The position numbers and the translations under genes are program-made. The notes under the pieces were generated by a model. It had not been told where the DNA came from. It did not search any database and was given only the letters and a program-made list of their open reading frames with translations. From Flavobacterium sp. W4I14 (GTDB lineage Bacteria > Bacteroidota > Bacteroidia > Sphingobacteriales > Sphingobacteriaceae), in NCBI GenBank assembly GCA_030817875.1, contig JAUSZU010000001.1, positions 2,356,001-2,420,000 of the forward strand: a stretch of DNA of 64,000 nucleotides, read 5' to 3'. Shown here in pieces: positions 54,676 to 63,715 of the stretch (position 1 is its first letter; each line of letters starts with the position of its first letter).

Positions 54676-56619
54676 ATGGGCATTAAAGAAAAAACAAATA
54701 AATTACTCCATCATAGATTTGGACCAGTTTTTTTAGTTACAGTATTATTATGTACCATATCGCTGATTACGAGGCTCTCTTTATTAATTTATAGTGCATC
54801 ATCTGTTGATTGGTCGATATTTAACCTACTTAAAATTCTGGTTATCGGTCTGTTTTATGACCTTGCTGCTACATCTTTTGCGGTAATCCCGATTGTAATT
54901 TATCTATGGTTGCTCCCTTCTAAATGGTATGCCAGCAAATTCAACAAGATATTATTGTTCATCTATTTTTTCTTTGTTGTTTTCACGCTAATCTTCAATG
55001 CCATTTCAGAATGGTTTTTTTGGGAAGAATTTTCAGTCCGTTATAACTTTATTGCAGTCGATTATCTGGTTTATACCACGGAGGTTATTGGAAATATCCG
55101 CCAATCGTACCCAATTAATAGCATTATGGTAGGTTTGGTGATCGTTACAGCCCTAATCGTTTATCTTTTAAGAAAATCTATCACAACATCTACTGCCCAT
55201 AAAACGGGTTTCGGCAAACGAACCATAATTGCATTGATTCTTTTGTGCCTGCCTGTTCTTACTTATTTTGGGGTAAGCCATAGATGGAAATACCACAGTA
55301 AAAATCAATATGTAAATGAGCTTTCGGGCAATGGCATGTACGATTTTGGATTTGCCTTTTGGAACAATCAGCTCGATTACAATACTTTTTACAAAACCCT
55401 CCCGATTAAAAATGCAGAATCTATTCTGAGCAATTTGCTTCAACAAGATTCTACTGCCAAAAACGGAACATTTAAAAATACATCCAGAACCATCAATAAT
55501 CCGGGTACAGAGCATAAGATGAATGTGGTATTGATTAGCGTAGAGAGCTTAAGCGCTGAATTTTTATCCGCATTTGGCAATACACAGCACATTACCCCAC
55601 AACTCGATTCGTTGGCAAAAGAAGGTTTGCTCTTTAACAATTTATACGCTTCGGGAACGCGTACGGTGCGGGGCCTGGAAGCACTTTCACTTTGCATTCC
55701 GCCTACCCCTGGGCAATCCATCGTTAAACGTCCTGATAATAAAAACCTGTTCACCTTAGGCAGTATATTTCGTTCGAAAGGCTACAACAGCAGGTTTATT
55801 TATGGCGGTTATGGGTATTTTGATAATATGAACGAGTTCTTTTCCAATAACGGTTATCAGGTAACCGATAGAAGTGCACTGCAGGACTCAGAAATCCATT
55901 ATTCAAATATCTGGGGTGTTGCTGATGAAGATTTATTTACACTTTCGTTACGCGAACTTGATAAAGATTATAAAGATAAGAAACCCTTTTTCGCACAGAT
56001 TATGACGGTTTCGAACCATCGTCCATATACTTACCCTGAGGGGAGAATTGATATTCCATCACACACTGGCAGAGAAGGTGCAGTTAAATACACCGATTAT
56101 GCTATTGGTAAGTTTATACGTGAAGCAAAACAGAAACCCTGGTTTTCGAATACTTTATTCATTATTGTGGCTGATCATTGCGCCTCGAGTGCTGGTAAAG
56201 TACAGTTACCGGTAGATAAATATAATATTCCCATGATTTTTTATAGTCCGGGGCATATTGCACCAGGCAAATTCGAGAAACTTACCGCACAGATTGATAT
56301 CGGTCCCACCATTTTGGGCTACCTCAATTTCAGTTACGACAGTAAATTCTTTGGTCAGGATGTATTTAAAATGAAAGATAGCGAAGAAAGGGCATTTATA
56401 AGCACCTACCAGAGTTTAGGTTACATTAAAAATAATAAACTGGTTATTCTTGATCCGAATAAAAAAGCAACTACTTACAAACCCGATTTTACTAACGGAA
56501 ATGCTGTAGCCATACCAGCAGATCAGAAATTGATTAATGAGGCCATATCCAATTACCAGATGGCATCGTACCTCTACCAAAATGGGTTGTACGGTTTTGA
56601 GTCTAAAGATAAACCCTAA
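54676..56619 (+). CDS. LtaS/OpgB-type membrane phospho-head-group transferase (sulfatase-fold)
   Basis: About 647 residues. Five N-terminal membrane helices (to about 190), then an extracytoplasmic alkaline-phosphatase/sulfatase-fold domain: VLISVESLSAEFLS (metal Glu), SGTRTVRGLEALS (nucleophile Thr330), GGYGYFDNMNEFF, and TLFIIVADHCAS (metal Asp-His). It lacks the Cys motif of true sulfatases. In Gram-negatives such enzymes move phosphoglycerol or phosphoethanolamine from phospholipid to glycans or lipid A; lipoteichoic acid itself is not expected. The ATG at 54676 is preferred to the TTG at 54658. Confidence 0.85.
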   Translation: MGIKEKTNKLLHHRFGPVFLVTVLLCTISLITRLSLLIYSASSVDWSIFNLLKILVIGLFYDLAATSFAVIPIVIYLWLLPSKWYASKFNKILLFIYFFFVVFTLIFNAISEWFFWEEFSVRYNFIAVDYLVYTTEVIGNIRQSYPINSIMVGLVIVTALIVYLLRKSITTSTAHKTGFGKRTIIALILLCLPVLTYFGVSHRWKYHSKNQYVNELSGNGMYDFGFAFWNNQLDYNTFYKTLPIKNAESILSNLLQQDSTAKNGTFKNTSRTINNPGTEHKMNVVLISVESLSAEFLSAFGNTQHITPQLDSLAKEGLLFNNLYASGTRTVRGLEALSLCIPPTPGQSIVKRPDNKNLFTLGSIFRSKGYNSRFIYGGYGYFDNMNEFFSNNGYQVTDRSALQDSEIHYSNIWGVADEDLFTLSLRELDKDYKDKKPFFAQIMTVSNHRPYTYPEGRIDIPSHTGREGAVKYTDYAIGKFIREAKQKPWFSNTLFIIVADHCASSAGKVQLPVDKYNIPMIFYSPGHIAPGKFEKLTAQIDIGPTILGYLNFSYDSKFFGQDVFKMKDSEERAFISTYQSLGYIKNNKLVILDPNKKATTYKPDFTNGNAVAIPADQKLINEAISNYQMASYLYQNGLYGFESKDKP

Positions 56620-56630
56620 TAAATTTAACC

Positions 56631-56996
56631 ATGAGCATAAATATTGGGTTATTGGTATGGAAAGAGATGAAGGCAAAATCGATGAGTAGAGATCAACTTG
56701 CCGAGAAAATAAGTGTGAGCAAACACCGGGTAGATACTTTACTTAAATCGGCATCAGTAGATACCAATTTATTAAAAAAGATCTCTATTGCGCTTGGTAT
56801 TAATTTTTTCGAATACTACCGCAAAGATGAAGACCTGGCTCAATTAGAAATCGACACCCTTGCACAAAGTGATGAGGAGCTTAGTGAGCTTAAAAATTTA
56901 ATCAAAGAAAAAAATAAATTGCTCGAACTTTACGAAGAAACCATAAAAAGCCAAAAGAAGATTATTGGCACACTAGAGAATCTTCGGAAACACTAA
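56631..56996 (+). CDS. XRE-like helix-turn-helix protein with coiled-coil tail
   Basis: A 121-residue protein. Residues 1-65 look like a divergent Cro/C1 helix-turn-helix (MSRDQLAEKISVSKHRVDTLLKSASVDTNLLKKISIALGIN), and residues 85-118 form a charged coiled coil (LKNLIKEKNKLLELYEETIKSQKK), probably for dimerisation. It starts 11 bases after the transferase gene, so it shares its transcript and might regulate it. A strong terminator follows at 57020-57058. Confidence 0.75.
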   Translation: MSINIGLLVWKEMKAKSMSRDQLAEKISVSKHRVDTLLKSASVDTNLLKKISIALGINFFEYYRKDEDLAQLEIDTLAQSDEELSELKNLIKEKNKLLELYEETIKSQKKIIGTLENLRKH

Positions 56997-57019
56997 CAAT
57001 AAATTTAATTTAGCTATTT

Positions 57020-57058
57020 AACTGCAGCCAGTTCATTAAAACTGAACTGGCTGCAGTT
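57020..57058. terminator. Strong bidirectional terminator
   Basis: Perfect 16-base arms AACTGCAGCCAGTTCA and TGAACTGGCTGCAGTT around a seven-base loop. It lies between two convergent genes (stops at 56996 and 57063), with AT-rich flanks on both sides. It is the cleanest hairpin in the window. Confidence 0.8.
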
Positions 57059-57062
57059 ATTA

Positions 57063-57557
57063 TCAGACTTCCAGTTTCCACTTTTTTGCCAATTCAGCAT
57101 TAAAACCATCATTTTCTTTAGGATTTGGCTCCCCCTTCCCTGTGGTAATCAACTTATACAAGCTTTCTTTTATATAGTTAGTCCAGGCTTCCCTGCAAAT
57201 TTCATAACATTCGTACTGCGGTACCAAGCCCTCGTGCGTAAAAGTTACAGCAGTTTGTTCACCTTTTTTAGTAATATCGAAAACCAGCTTTGTACCGATC
57301 CATTCGCTTTTATCGGTTGTAAACTTAAAGTCGTTATCCAATATCAGCCAAACTACTTTTTGATCTGGAATCATTTCTATCAATTTCATTTTACAGTAAT
57401 GAATATCTCTATAATGATAAACGGATTCGGCGTTAATGATATCGGTAGCTCCTTCAATGGCTTCCGACCACCATCCGCTTACATTGGTAATTGCATTAAA
57501 TGCTTCATTCGGACTTTGATCTACCAAAATGGTGGCTGTAAAATCTTGCTTTTCCAT
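57063..57557 (-). CDS. SRPBCC/AHSA1-domain protein
   Basis: A 164-residue protein of the START-like fold. It begins FTATILVDQSPNEAFNAITNVSGWWSE, the usual first strand and helix, and ends in a long helix (ICREAWTNYIKESLYKLITTGKGEPN). No catalytic motif. Such proteins bind hydrophobic ligands; ligand unknown. It is divergent from the GlxA-type regulator at 57705 with a 147-base gap, so it may be that regulator's target. An unrelated, frameshifted member of the superfamily is at 14946-15369. Confidence 0.85.
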   Translation of the reverse strand: MEKQDFTATILVDQSPNEAFNAITNVSGWWSEAIEGATDIINAESVYHYRDIHYCKMKLIEMIPDQKVVWLILDNDFKFTTDKSEWIGTKLVFDITKKGEQTAVTFTHEGLVPQYECYEICREAWTNYIKESLYKLITTGKGEPNPKENDGFNAELAKKWKLEV

Positions 57558-57704
57558 GGTTCTATTTTTTTTAAAAATTTAATTTCCTTAAAGGTTAATC
57601 AAAGTTAATGTACTAATTTTTAACCTGCAGGGTGTAAAATGGACATTGTAGCGGGTTGATTTGGACAAGCATAAACATTATCTTTATCTAAGAAAATAAT
57701 CAAG

Positions 57705-58685
57705 ATGAAACACATTACCATACTTGTACCCGATGGCCCCAATAACTTGAGCAGCATTGTGGGTTCGTATAAAATATTGAGCAGAGCGAACGCCTATTGG
57801 CAGGAATGTGGCCAGAAATCATTATTTAAAATTGAACTGGCGGGGATTTCTAAAGAGGTTGATTTTTATGACGGATTATTTTCGGTGAAACCGCACAGGC
57901 ACATTTCATCTATCACCAAAACCGGTCTTGTAATCATCCCTTCTTTAAATCATAATTATCAACAGGCAATGGAAGGGAACAAAGCGCTAATCGGCTGGAT
58001 CGCCGGGCAATATAAAAACGGCGCTGAAATAGCGAGTGTTTGCACAGGCGCTTACCTATTGGCATCAACTGGTTTGCTAGATGGCAAAACCTGTTCTACA
58101 CATTGGATTGTTGCAGATAATTTTAGTAAAATGTTCCCTAAGGTAAATTTACAAACAGATAAGCTAATTACCGACGAAAATGGGATTTATACCAATGGTG
58201 GAGCATATTCTTTTTTAAACCTGCTCCTCTACCTGGTAGAAAAATACTTCGACAGGCAAACGGCCATCTTTTGTTCAAAGGTTTTCCAGATTGAAATGGA
58301 CCGACATAGCCAATCGGAGTTTATTATTTTTAAGGGACAAAAACTGCATGGCGACGATATGGTAAAGGAAGCTCAATTGTATATCGAAAACCACCTGGAT
58401 CAAAAACTATCTGTAGAAGATTTATCGACCAAATTTGCAGTTGGCCGGAGAAATTTTGATAGAAGATTTATTAAAGCAACAGGAAACACACCAATAGCAT
58501 ATTTACAACGTGCAAAAATTGAATCCGCTAAACGAGCTTTCGAAACCAGTCGAAAAACGGTTAACGAAGTGATGTATGAAGTGGGTTATGCTGACGTAAA
58601 AGCTTTTCGCGAAGTATTTCGGAAGATAACAGGAATATCTCCACTGGAATACATACGTCGCTACAATAAAGAAACCGTGATGTAA
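57705..58685 (+). CDS. GlxA-type transcriptional regulator (DJ-1/PfpI plus AraC)
   Basis: A 326-residue protein. The N-terminal DJ-1/PfpI-like domain (1-190) has SVCTGAYLLASTGLLDGK with the elbow Cys. The C-terminal AraC helix-turn-helix (about 215-320) has LSVEDLSTKFAVGRRNFDRRF and VNEVMYEVGYADVKAFREVFRK. The amidase-like domain of these regulators is usually ligand-binding only. It is transcribed away from the SRPBCC gene. Confidence 0.92.
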   Translation: MKHITILVPDGPNNLSSIVGSYKILSRANAYWQECGQKSLFKIELAGISKEVDFYDGLFSVKPHRHISSITKTGLVIIPSLNHNYQQAMEGNKALIGWIAGQYKNGAEIASVCTGAYLLASTGLLDGKTCSTHWIVADNFSKMFPKVNLQTDKLITDENGIYTNGGAYSFLNLLLYLVEKYFDRQTAIFCSKVFQIEMDRHSQSEFIIFKGQKLHGDDMVKEAQLYIENHLDQKLSVEDLSTKFAVGRRNFDRRFIKATGNTPIAYLQRAKIESAKRAFETSRKTVNEVMYEVGYADVKAFREVFRKITGISPLEYIRRYNKETVM

Positions 58686-58870
58686 AATCATTTCCTATTG
58701 CCCCCTTTTCTTTAAAAATAGGTTTCATCATAAATGTAACTAAGATCTATTTTTTTAGCATAATACACCACCCTTGTTGTTCCGAATAAGCTTTTTCACG
58801 TTGGGAAGTTATTCTCTACTTCGGAAGTACGTACTGGACAAATTGCTACGATTCTGCTACATTTGTCAAT

Positions 58871-59680
58871 ATGCAATTACCTCCTCAGCATTTACTTCAG
58901 GGATTGGTGAAACACTATTTAATTATAGATCAAAAAACCAGTGCACAGCAGTCTTACCGGATGTTTTCGGATGGTAATCCAGGCATAGTTTTTCATTTAA
59001 AAGATCCATTTTTGCAGTGGGATGAAGAAAATCTGACCGCACAACTTCAGCCTCAAAGTTTTGTTTATGGGCAACTCACCCATCACAATACCATAGTTGC
59101 AACTGGCAATTTATATATGATCGTTGTGGTTTTAGAACCTTATGCCTTATTTACCCATTTTAGTACCGCAGCTTATGAATTAAATGATCATGCCATACCA
59201 CTTGAAGATTTTTTTGGACAGGAAGCCCGCAATTTACAAGAACAAATTCTTAGCGCTTTAACAATAGATACCGCTATTGGTATTATTGAAAATTTCTTAC
59301 TAAAGCGTGTCACTTCACTAAGGTACTTAACAGCCGATTTTAGGATGGCAGTGAATCTGATGTATCAGCATCAGGGTATACTAAGTATAGAAGATTTACT
59401 CAAAATAGTTCCTACAACCGAAAGACAGTTAGAACGTAAATTCCGTGAACATATCGGCACTTCCCCTAAAAGGTTTGCAGATACCATTAAGTTTCAGCAC
59501 TTCCTTAAGCTGCTTCAAAGACAGCCCCATAAAAAGAAAATAGCTGAATTGATTTACGAATCTGGTTATTATGATCATGCCCACCTAAACCGCAATTTCA
59601 GAAGAATGACCGGGTTTACACCTGCCCATTATAAAGATACTACCCAGATGCTGGCGATAAACCTCATGCCCCTTCACTAA
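58871..59680 (+). CDS. AraC-family regulator with cupin-like N-terminal domain
   Basis: A 269-residue protein. The N-terminal half (HLLQGLVKHYLIIDQK, VFHLKDPFLQW, SFVYGQLTHH) is of the DUF6597-like sensor type. The C-terminal half is a double helix-turn-helix (LSIEDLLKIVPTTERQLERKFREHIGTSPKRFA, then AELIYESGYYDHAHLNRNFRRMTGFTPAHY). The hydrolase gene at 59758 follows after 77 bases on the same strand and is a likely target or partner. Confidence 0.9.
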   Translation: MQLPPQHLLQGLVKHYLIIDQKTSAQQSYRMFSDGNPGIVFHLKDPFLQWDEENLTAQLQPQSFVYGQLTHHNTIVATGNLYMIVVVLEPYALFTHFSTAAYELNDHAIPLEDFFGQEARNLQEQILSALTIDTAIGIIENFLLKRVTSLRYLTADFRMAVNLMYQHQGILSIEDLLKIVPTTERQLERKFREHIGTSPKRFADTIKFQHFLKLLQRQPHKKKIAELIYESGYYDHAHLNRNFRRMTGFTPAHYKDTTQMLAINLMPLH

Positions 59681-59757
59681 TATCTTTGTCGGTTTTATAC
59701 AAATTTTCCGGAATCGCACGTGTTAGCTTTGAACAGTTTAGCAAAAAGACCTTAAAA

Positions 59758-60711
59758 ATGAAAAACTTTAAAATAGCCACAGCACAGTTCGAAAATAAAA
59801 GCGGAGATAAAGCGTATAACCTTTCTGTAATTAAGCAACTAACCAAGCAAGCTGCAAATCAAGGTGCACAAGCAATTGCTTTCCACGAATGCTCAATAAC
59901 AGGCTACACCTTTGCCAGGCACCTTTCTAAACCAGAGATGATTGAGCTTGCAGAATTTGTACCCCAGGGCCCAAGCGTTACTCAGTTAATTGAATTTGCC
60001 AAAGAATTTAACATCGCTATTCTTGCGGGACTATTTGAAAAAGATGAAAACGACAACTTGTTCAAAGTTTATGTTTGTGTTGACGGAACAGGCCTGGTTG
60101 CCAAACACCGTAAGCTGCATCCATTTATAAACCCTCACCTATCGCCTGGCATTGCCTTTACCGTATTTGACCTCTATGGCTGGAAATGCGGCATACTGAT
60201 TTGTTACGACAATAACATCATCGAAAATGTGAGAGCAACTACACTGCTAGGTGCGCAAATCATTTTTATGCCACATGTAACCATGTGTACACCCTCTACC
60301 CGACCTGGAGCGGGTTTTGTGGACGCAAAACTTTGGGAGAACAAAGAACAGAATAGCAATTTATTACGTACTGAATTTGATGGATTAAAGGGCCGACAAT
60401 GGCTAATGAAATGGTTACCTGCCCGAGCCTACGACAATGGAATATATGCCGTTTTTGCCAATCCAATTGGAATGGATGACGATCAGCTTAAAAATGGGTG
60501 TTCGATGATTGTCGATCCTTTTGGTGACGTAATGACCGAATGCAGGTCTTTAGGCAATGAATTTGTTATAGCAGAATTAAACCCCGACCGACTTACCAAT
60601 GCTGGAGGATACCGATATATTCAGGCGAGGAAACCTGATCTGTACAAAGATATATTAGGTCAGCCGCATGAAAGCAATCAACAGGTTGCCTGGCTTAAAA
60701 AGGAAGATTAA
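59758..60711 (+). CDS. Carbon-nitrogen hydrolase (nitrilase superfamily)
   Basis: A 317-residue enzyme with the Glu-Lys-Cys triad: E44 in AFHECSITGY, K119 in KHRKLHPF and C149 in GILICYDNN. The superfamily cleaves amides, nitriles or carbamoyl groups. Subfamily and substrate are not clear. The start at 59758 (MKNFKIATAQFENKS) matches the family N-terminus; the longer frame back to 59686 adds a peptide unlike the family. A hairpin follows at 60743-60781. Confidence 0.88.
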   Translation: MKNFKIATAQFENKSGDKAYNLSVIKQLTKQAANQGAQAIAFHECSITGYTFARHLSKPEMIELAEFVPQGPSVTQLIEFAKEFNIAILAGLFEKDENDNLFKVYVCVDGTGLVAKHRKLHPFINPHLSPGIAFTVFDLYGWKCGILICYDNNIIENVRATTLLGAQIIFMPHVTMCTPSTRPGAGFVDAKLWENKEQNSNLLRTEFDGLKGRQWLMKWLPARAYDNGIYAVFANPIGMDDDQLKNGCSMIVDPFGDVMTECRSLGNEFVIAELNPDRLTNAGGYRYIQARKPDLYKDILGQPHESNQQVAWLKKED

Positions 60712-60742
60712 GGTTATCTGTTCATCCCTTCCGGTAATTTCA

Positions 60743-60781
60743 ATATCATCAGACAACTTTTTTCATGCTGCCTGATGATAT
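60743..60781. terminator. Bidirectional terminator-like hairpin
   Basis: Perfect 10-base arms ATATCATCAG and CTGATGATAT, extended by partial pairing, around a loop that contains six T. It sits between convergent genes (stops at 60711 and 60787). There is no distal T run, so efficiency is uncertain. Confidence 0.5.
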
Positions 60782-60786
60782 ATATT

Positions 60787-61593
60787 TCACTTTACTAAGG
60801 TAGAAGGTGCATATCCAAATTCTTTTTTAAAGGCGAAAGAGAAATGCGACAAATCTTCAAAACCCGATTCCATATATACCTCAACAGGTTTTTTATGCTT
60901 TTCTACCAGTTGATAATGGGCCAGTTCCAATCTTTTTTGAGTTAGCCATCTTTGTGGAGAACGGTTAAATGCTTTTCTAAAATCGCGGTTAAAAGTCGAT
61001 AAACTCCTGCCCATAAGGTATCCGAATTTCTCTAGAGGCATATTGAACATATAGTTTTTTTCCATAAAGTCTACCAGATCAATTTTACCAGGCTCCCGAA
61101 AGTCAGAAAGTACATTATCTATTTCAGGATCGATAAACCGAAGAATATTAATGGCTTCATTTATTTTTAATGCAGCAATATGTTCGGGAAAAGTTTCCTG
61201 AAGATCAAAATAAGAGATTAAAGATGCCAGGCAGCTTTTTAGTAATGGATGATGGCTAAAACTCAATATTTGCTGTGATACCCGCACTTTATGCTTCACC
61301 TCTATATCTGCGTAAAAATCTCTTAACCGTTTTGCCGATAAATGCATCACCACGGTTTTATGCGGCAGCCCATCTTTTGGGTAATTGATGATTGTGGCCA
61401 GTTGATTTCGGGGGATCAAAAAAATATCCCCCGCATTAAACACATGTTCTTTATTGGCCTCAATAATTTTAGTTTCTCCTGAGATAAACCATATCAGCAT
61501 ATGGTTGTCGAAAACCACTTCAGTTTTAAACAACTTGTCTTCATAACAAGAGAGTTTAATCTCTGAAGTGATATATTTTGTCTGAAACTCCAT
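60787..61593 (-). CDS. AraC-family regulator with cupin N-terminus
   Basis: A 268-residue protein. A beta-rich N-terminal ligand domain (MLIWFISGETKIIEANKEHVF, GDIFLIPRNQLATII) and a C-terminal AraC helix-turn-helix (MPLEKFGYLMGRSLSTFNRDFRKAFNRSPQRWL, then VYMESGFEDLSHFSFAFKKEFGYAPS). It lies 30 bases after the SDR gene on the same strand and is probably co-transcribed with it, regulating it in turn. Confidence 0.92.
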   Translation of the reverse strand: MEFQTKYITSEIKLSCYEDKLFKTEVVFDNHMLIWFISGETKIIEANKEHVFNAGDIFLIPRNQLATIINYPKDGLPHKTVVMHLSAKRLRDFYADIEVKHKVRVSQQILSFSHHPLLKSCLASLISYFDLQETFPEHIAALKINEAINILRFIDPEIDNVLSDFREPGKIDLVDFMEKNYMFNMPLEKFGYLMGRSLSTFNRDFRKAFNRSPQRWLTQKRLELAHYQLVEKHKKPVEVYMESGFEDLSHFSFAFKKEFGYAPSTLVK

Positions 61594-61623
61594 TGTTGCT
61601 AAAATACAAATAATTGCTTTTAA

Positions 61624-62646
61624 TTAATCGGCGTTGAATGTTATATCGAGCATTTCCTCACTCAAACGCCATAACCGTTTTGCATTTATTTCATCAACCG
61701 AATAAGACCTTACGCCATGCAAGGTTGATGGTTCAGAAATTAAGTGTTCAATATTACCCAAATCTAATTCCGCTATATCCGCATCCTCACAATATACCCC
61801 GCCAATCTCATTAAGTAACGGGCTTGTAGCACACCAAACCGTTGTAGCAGCGCCTTGTGTAAGCTGTTTCAGTTTCTTTTCTACCGCTGGAAAAATATTA
61901 CCATCAGCATCATGTGTACCCATTTGCTGGAAAAGTTCCATAGGTGCTTCTCTTCCTAAATCGGTATGGTTAACCGAGCCGGGATGTACGGCATAAGCCC
62001 TGATGTCAAATTTTGCACCACGTGCATCCAGTTCGACTGCAAAAAGGTTATTGGCGGTTTTCGATTGGCCATAGCCCAATAAAGTTTCATATTGCCGATG
62101 TTCAAAGTTAGGATCTTCAAAATTGAAAGGCGCAATCTGATGACCATATGAAGAAACATTTACCACCCTGGCCCTATCAGCTTTTTTCAACGCTGGCCAT
62201 AATTTAGCCGTAAGCTGAAAATGCCCCAAATGATTGGTAGAAAGCTGCGACTCATAACCTCTTGCGTCTCTACGCAGGGGTACCCACATAATACCCGCGT
62301 TATTAATCAAAAGATCAAGTGGCTGTCCACTTGCTAAAAATTTTTCAGCAAAGGCATTGATTGAATGGTAATCCATTAAATCCATAACCTCCACCTCTAC
62401 ATTGGCCAGGCCAACTAAATTCCGCTTCGCTTTTTCAATGTCGCGTGCAGGTACAATTACCTTAGCACCTGCTTGTACAAAGGTTTTGGTAGTTTCTAAA
62501 CCTATACCAGCATAACCGCCAGTGATGATTGCCGTTTTTCCTTTAAGGTTAATGCCAGCTATTACATCAGTAGTAGCAGATGTTGCATTAAATCCTGAGC
62601 CTATTGGCTGTTGTAATGCACCGTTGTAATTATTGTTACTTTCCAT
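61624..62646 (-). CDS. Short-chain dehydrogenase/reductase (retinol-dehydrogenase-like)
   Basis: A 340-residue SDR with TGGYAGIGLE at the cofactor site, LLINNAGIM, a Ser in VVNVSSYG and the catalytic Tyr/Lys in GYGQSKTANN. An N-terminal extension of about 25 residues (rich in N, S, T) precedes the fold. VIVPARDIEKA suggests NADP preference (Arg after the second strand). Substrate unknown. It heads a two-gene unit with the AraC regulator. Confidence 0.9.
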   Translation of the reverse strand: MESNNNYNGALQQPIGSGFNATSATTDVIAGINLKGKTAIITGGYAGIGLETTKTFVQAGAKVIVPARDIEKAKRNLVGLANVEVEVMDLMDYHSINAFAEKFLASGQPLDLLINNAGIMWVPLRRDARGYESQLSTNHLGHFQLTAKLWPALKKADRARVVNVSSYGHQIAPFNFEDPNFEHRQYETLLGYGQSKTANNLFAVELDARGAKFDIRAYAVHPGSVNHTDLGREAPMELFQQMGTHDADGNIFPAVEKKLKQLTQGAATTVWCATSPLLNEIGGVYCEDADIAELDLGNIEHLISEPSTLHGVRSYSVDEINAKRLWRLSEEMLDITFNAD

Positions 62647-62774
62647 TTTTTCTATTGTTTTATTTCACAACAAAAATAACGGACAACAACAGGCTTAGCT
62701 TTGTTCAAAACGTCAATCTTACTTTGTTTAAAATATCAACTTTTAACAATTCAAAGTGCAATCGGCAGCAGATG

Positions 62775-63224
62775 TTAAACACCAAACTGCCTTAAATGAT
62801 GATCAGCGTGTTTATAAGAAAAAACACCGATCTGTTCTTTTGTCATCAGGCCAAAAAAATCGTGGAGAAAATCGGGGTTATCATAGTTTTCAAATTCTTC
62901 GATGCATTTGATCAGGATCATTTGCTGTTGTTTCAGGTCTCCTTCTTTTTCTTTAATCGCAAACTTCCCTGCAGGCATGTTTTTACCTATCGGTTTATCA
63001 TCTTTCGTATTGCTTTTAAGGGCCATCCGGCCGAATAGCTTACCTAAAAAATCGACTCTGTAAACCTGTTTATCTTTACCTAAAACCCATTCGAACCAGA
63101 TGGTACAATGTTTTGCCATTTGGTAAACATTCATTTTACCCCAAAGCCGGTTACTGTTTTCGGTCAGTGAATTAACCCGATCAATCAACTCACTTCTTGT
63201 TGATTGCTCAAATACCGTTTTCAT
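62775..63224 (-). CDS. DUF1569 (DinB-like) protein
   Basis: A 149-residue four-helix-bundle protein. DinB-type metal-binding His positions are visible in MAKHCTIWFEW and YKHADHHLRQFGV. The block NMPAGKFAIKEKEGDLKQQQ is typical of DUF1569. Function not established. The start at 63224 (MKTVFEQSTR) overlaps the VOC gene's 3' end by 17 bases, so both are co-transcribed. Confidence 0.85.
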   Translation of the reverse strand: MKTVFEQSTRSELIDRVNSLTENSNRLWGKMNVYQMAKHCTIWFEWVLGKDKQVYRVDFLGKLFGRMALKSNTKDDKPIGKNMPAGKFAIKEKEGDLKQQQMILIKCIEEFENYDNPDFLHDFFGLMTKEQIGVFSYKHADHHLRQFGV

Positions 63225-63642
63225 TACCAAAATTGTTTAGCGGTTGCAATGAAAAATAGTTTCCGGAATCGTCTTTAAACAAAGCCTCAGTTCCATAAAA
63301 CTCTTTAGTAGGCGCTTTTATGAATTCAACACCCTTAGCCTTTAATTCTTCGTAGGTTGCAAAAATATCATTGCAGGTAAGTACGCCACAGCCGAAAATC
63401 CCCTTTTTGATCAATCCTATTAATGTTTCTGCTACATCCTTTGGAAACATTTTGCTTACCGTAACAGGGAATAACACCAACTGCAGGTCAGGCTGCTCAG
63501 GTGGCGACACGGTTAGCCAACGGCTTTCTGGCCCCATCGGGATATCATCTACCAGTTTAAAGCCCAATTTGTTTACATAAAAGTCATAAGCACTATCCTG
63601 GTTCAGGACGTGAATGTTTGTGATGGTCATTTTGGTAATCAT
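63208..63642 (-). CDS. VOC (glyoxalase/bleomycin-resistance fold) family protein
   Basis: A 144-residue protein with the beta-alpha-beta-beta-beta repeats of the VOC fold: TITNIHVLNQDSAYDFYVNKLGFKLVDD and LTCNDIFATYEELKAKGVEF, ending DDSGNYFSLQPL. Metal ligands are partly conserved (H11 in NIHV). Substrate unknown. It precedes the DUF1569 gene and lies 74 bases after the partial AraC gene on the same strand. Confidence 0.88.
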   Translation of the reverse strand: MITKMTITNIHVLNQDSAYDFYVNKLGFKLVDDIPMGPESRWLTVSPPEQPDLQLVLFPVTVSKMFPKDVAETLIGLIKKGIFGCGVLTCNDIFATYEELKAKGVEFIKAPTKEFYGTEALFKDDSGNYFSLQPLNNFGNENGI

Positions 63643-63715
63643 GGTTCTCAGTTTAATTTTATAAATGTTGAACCAAATTTCCGCAATGATTTAAACAATC
63701 ACTTCTTCATAATTG

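Noticed and set aside
54676..56619. Lipoteichoic acid synthase or true sulfatase
   Set aside because: The organism is Gram-negative and the Cys of sulfatases is absent; a phospho-head-group transferase is the better name.
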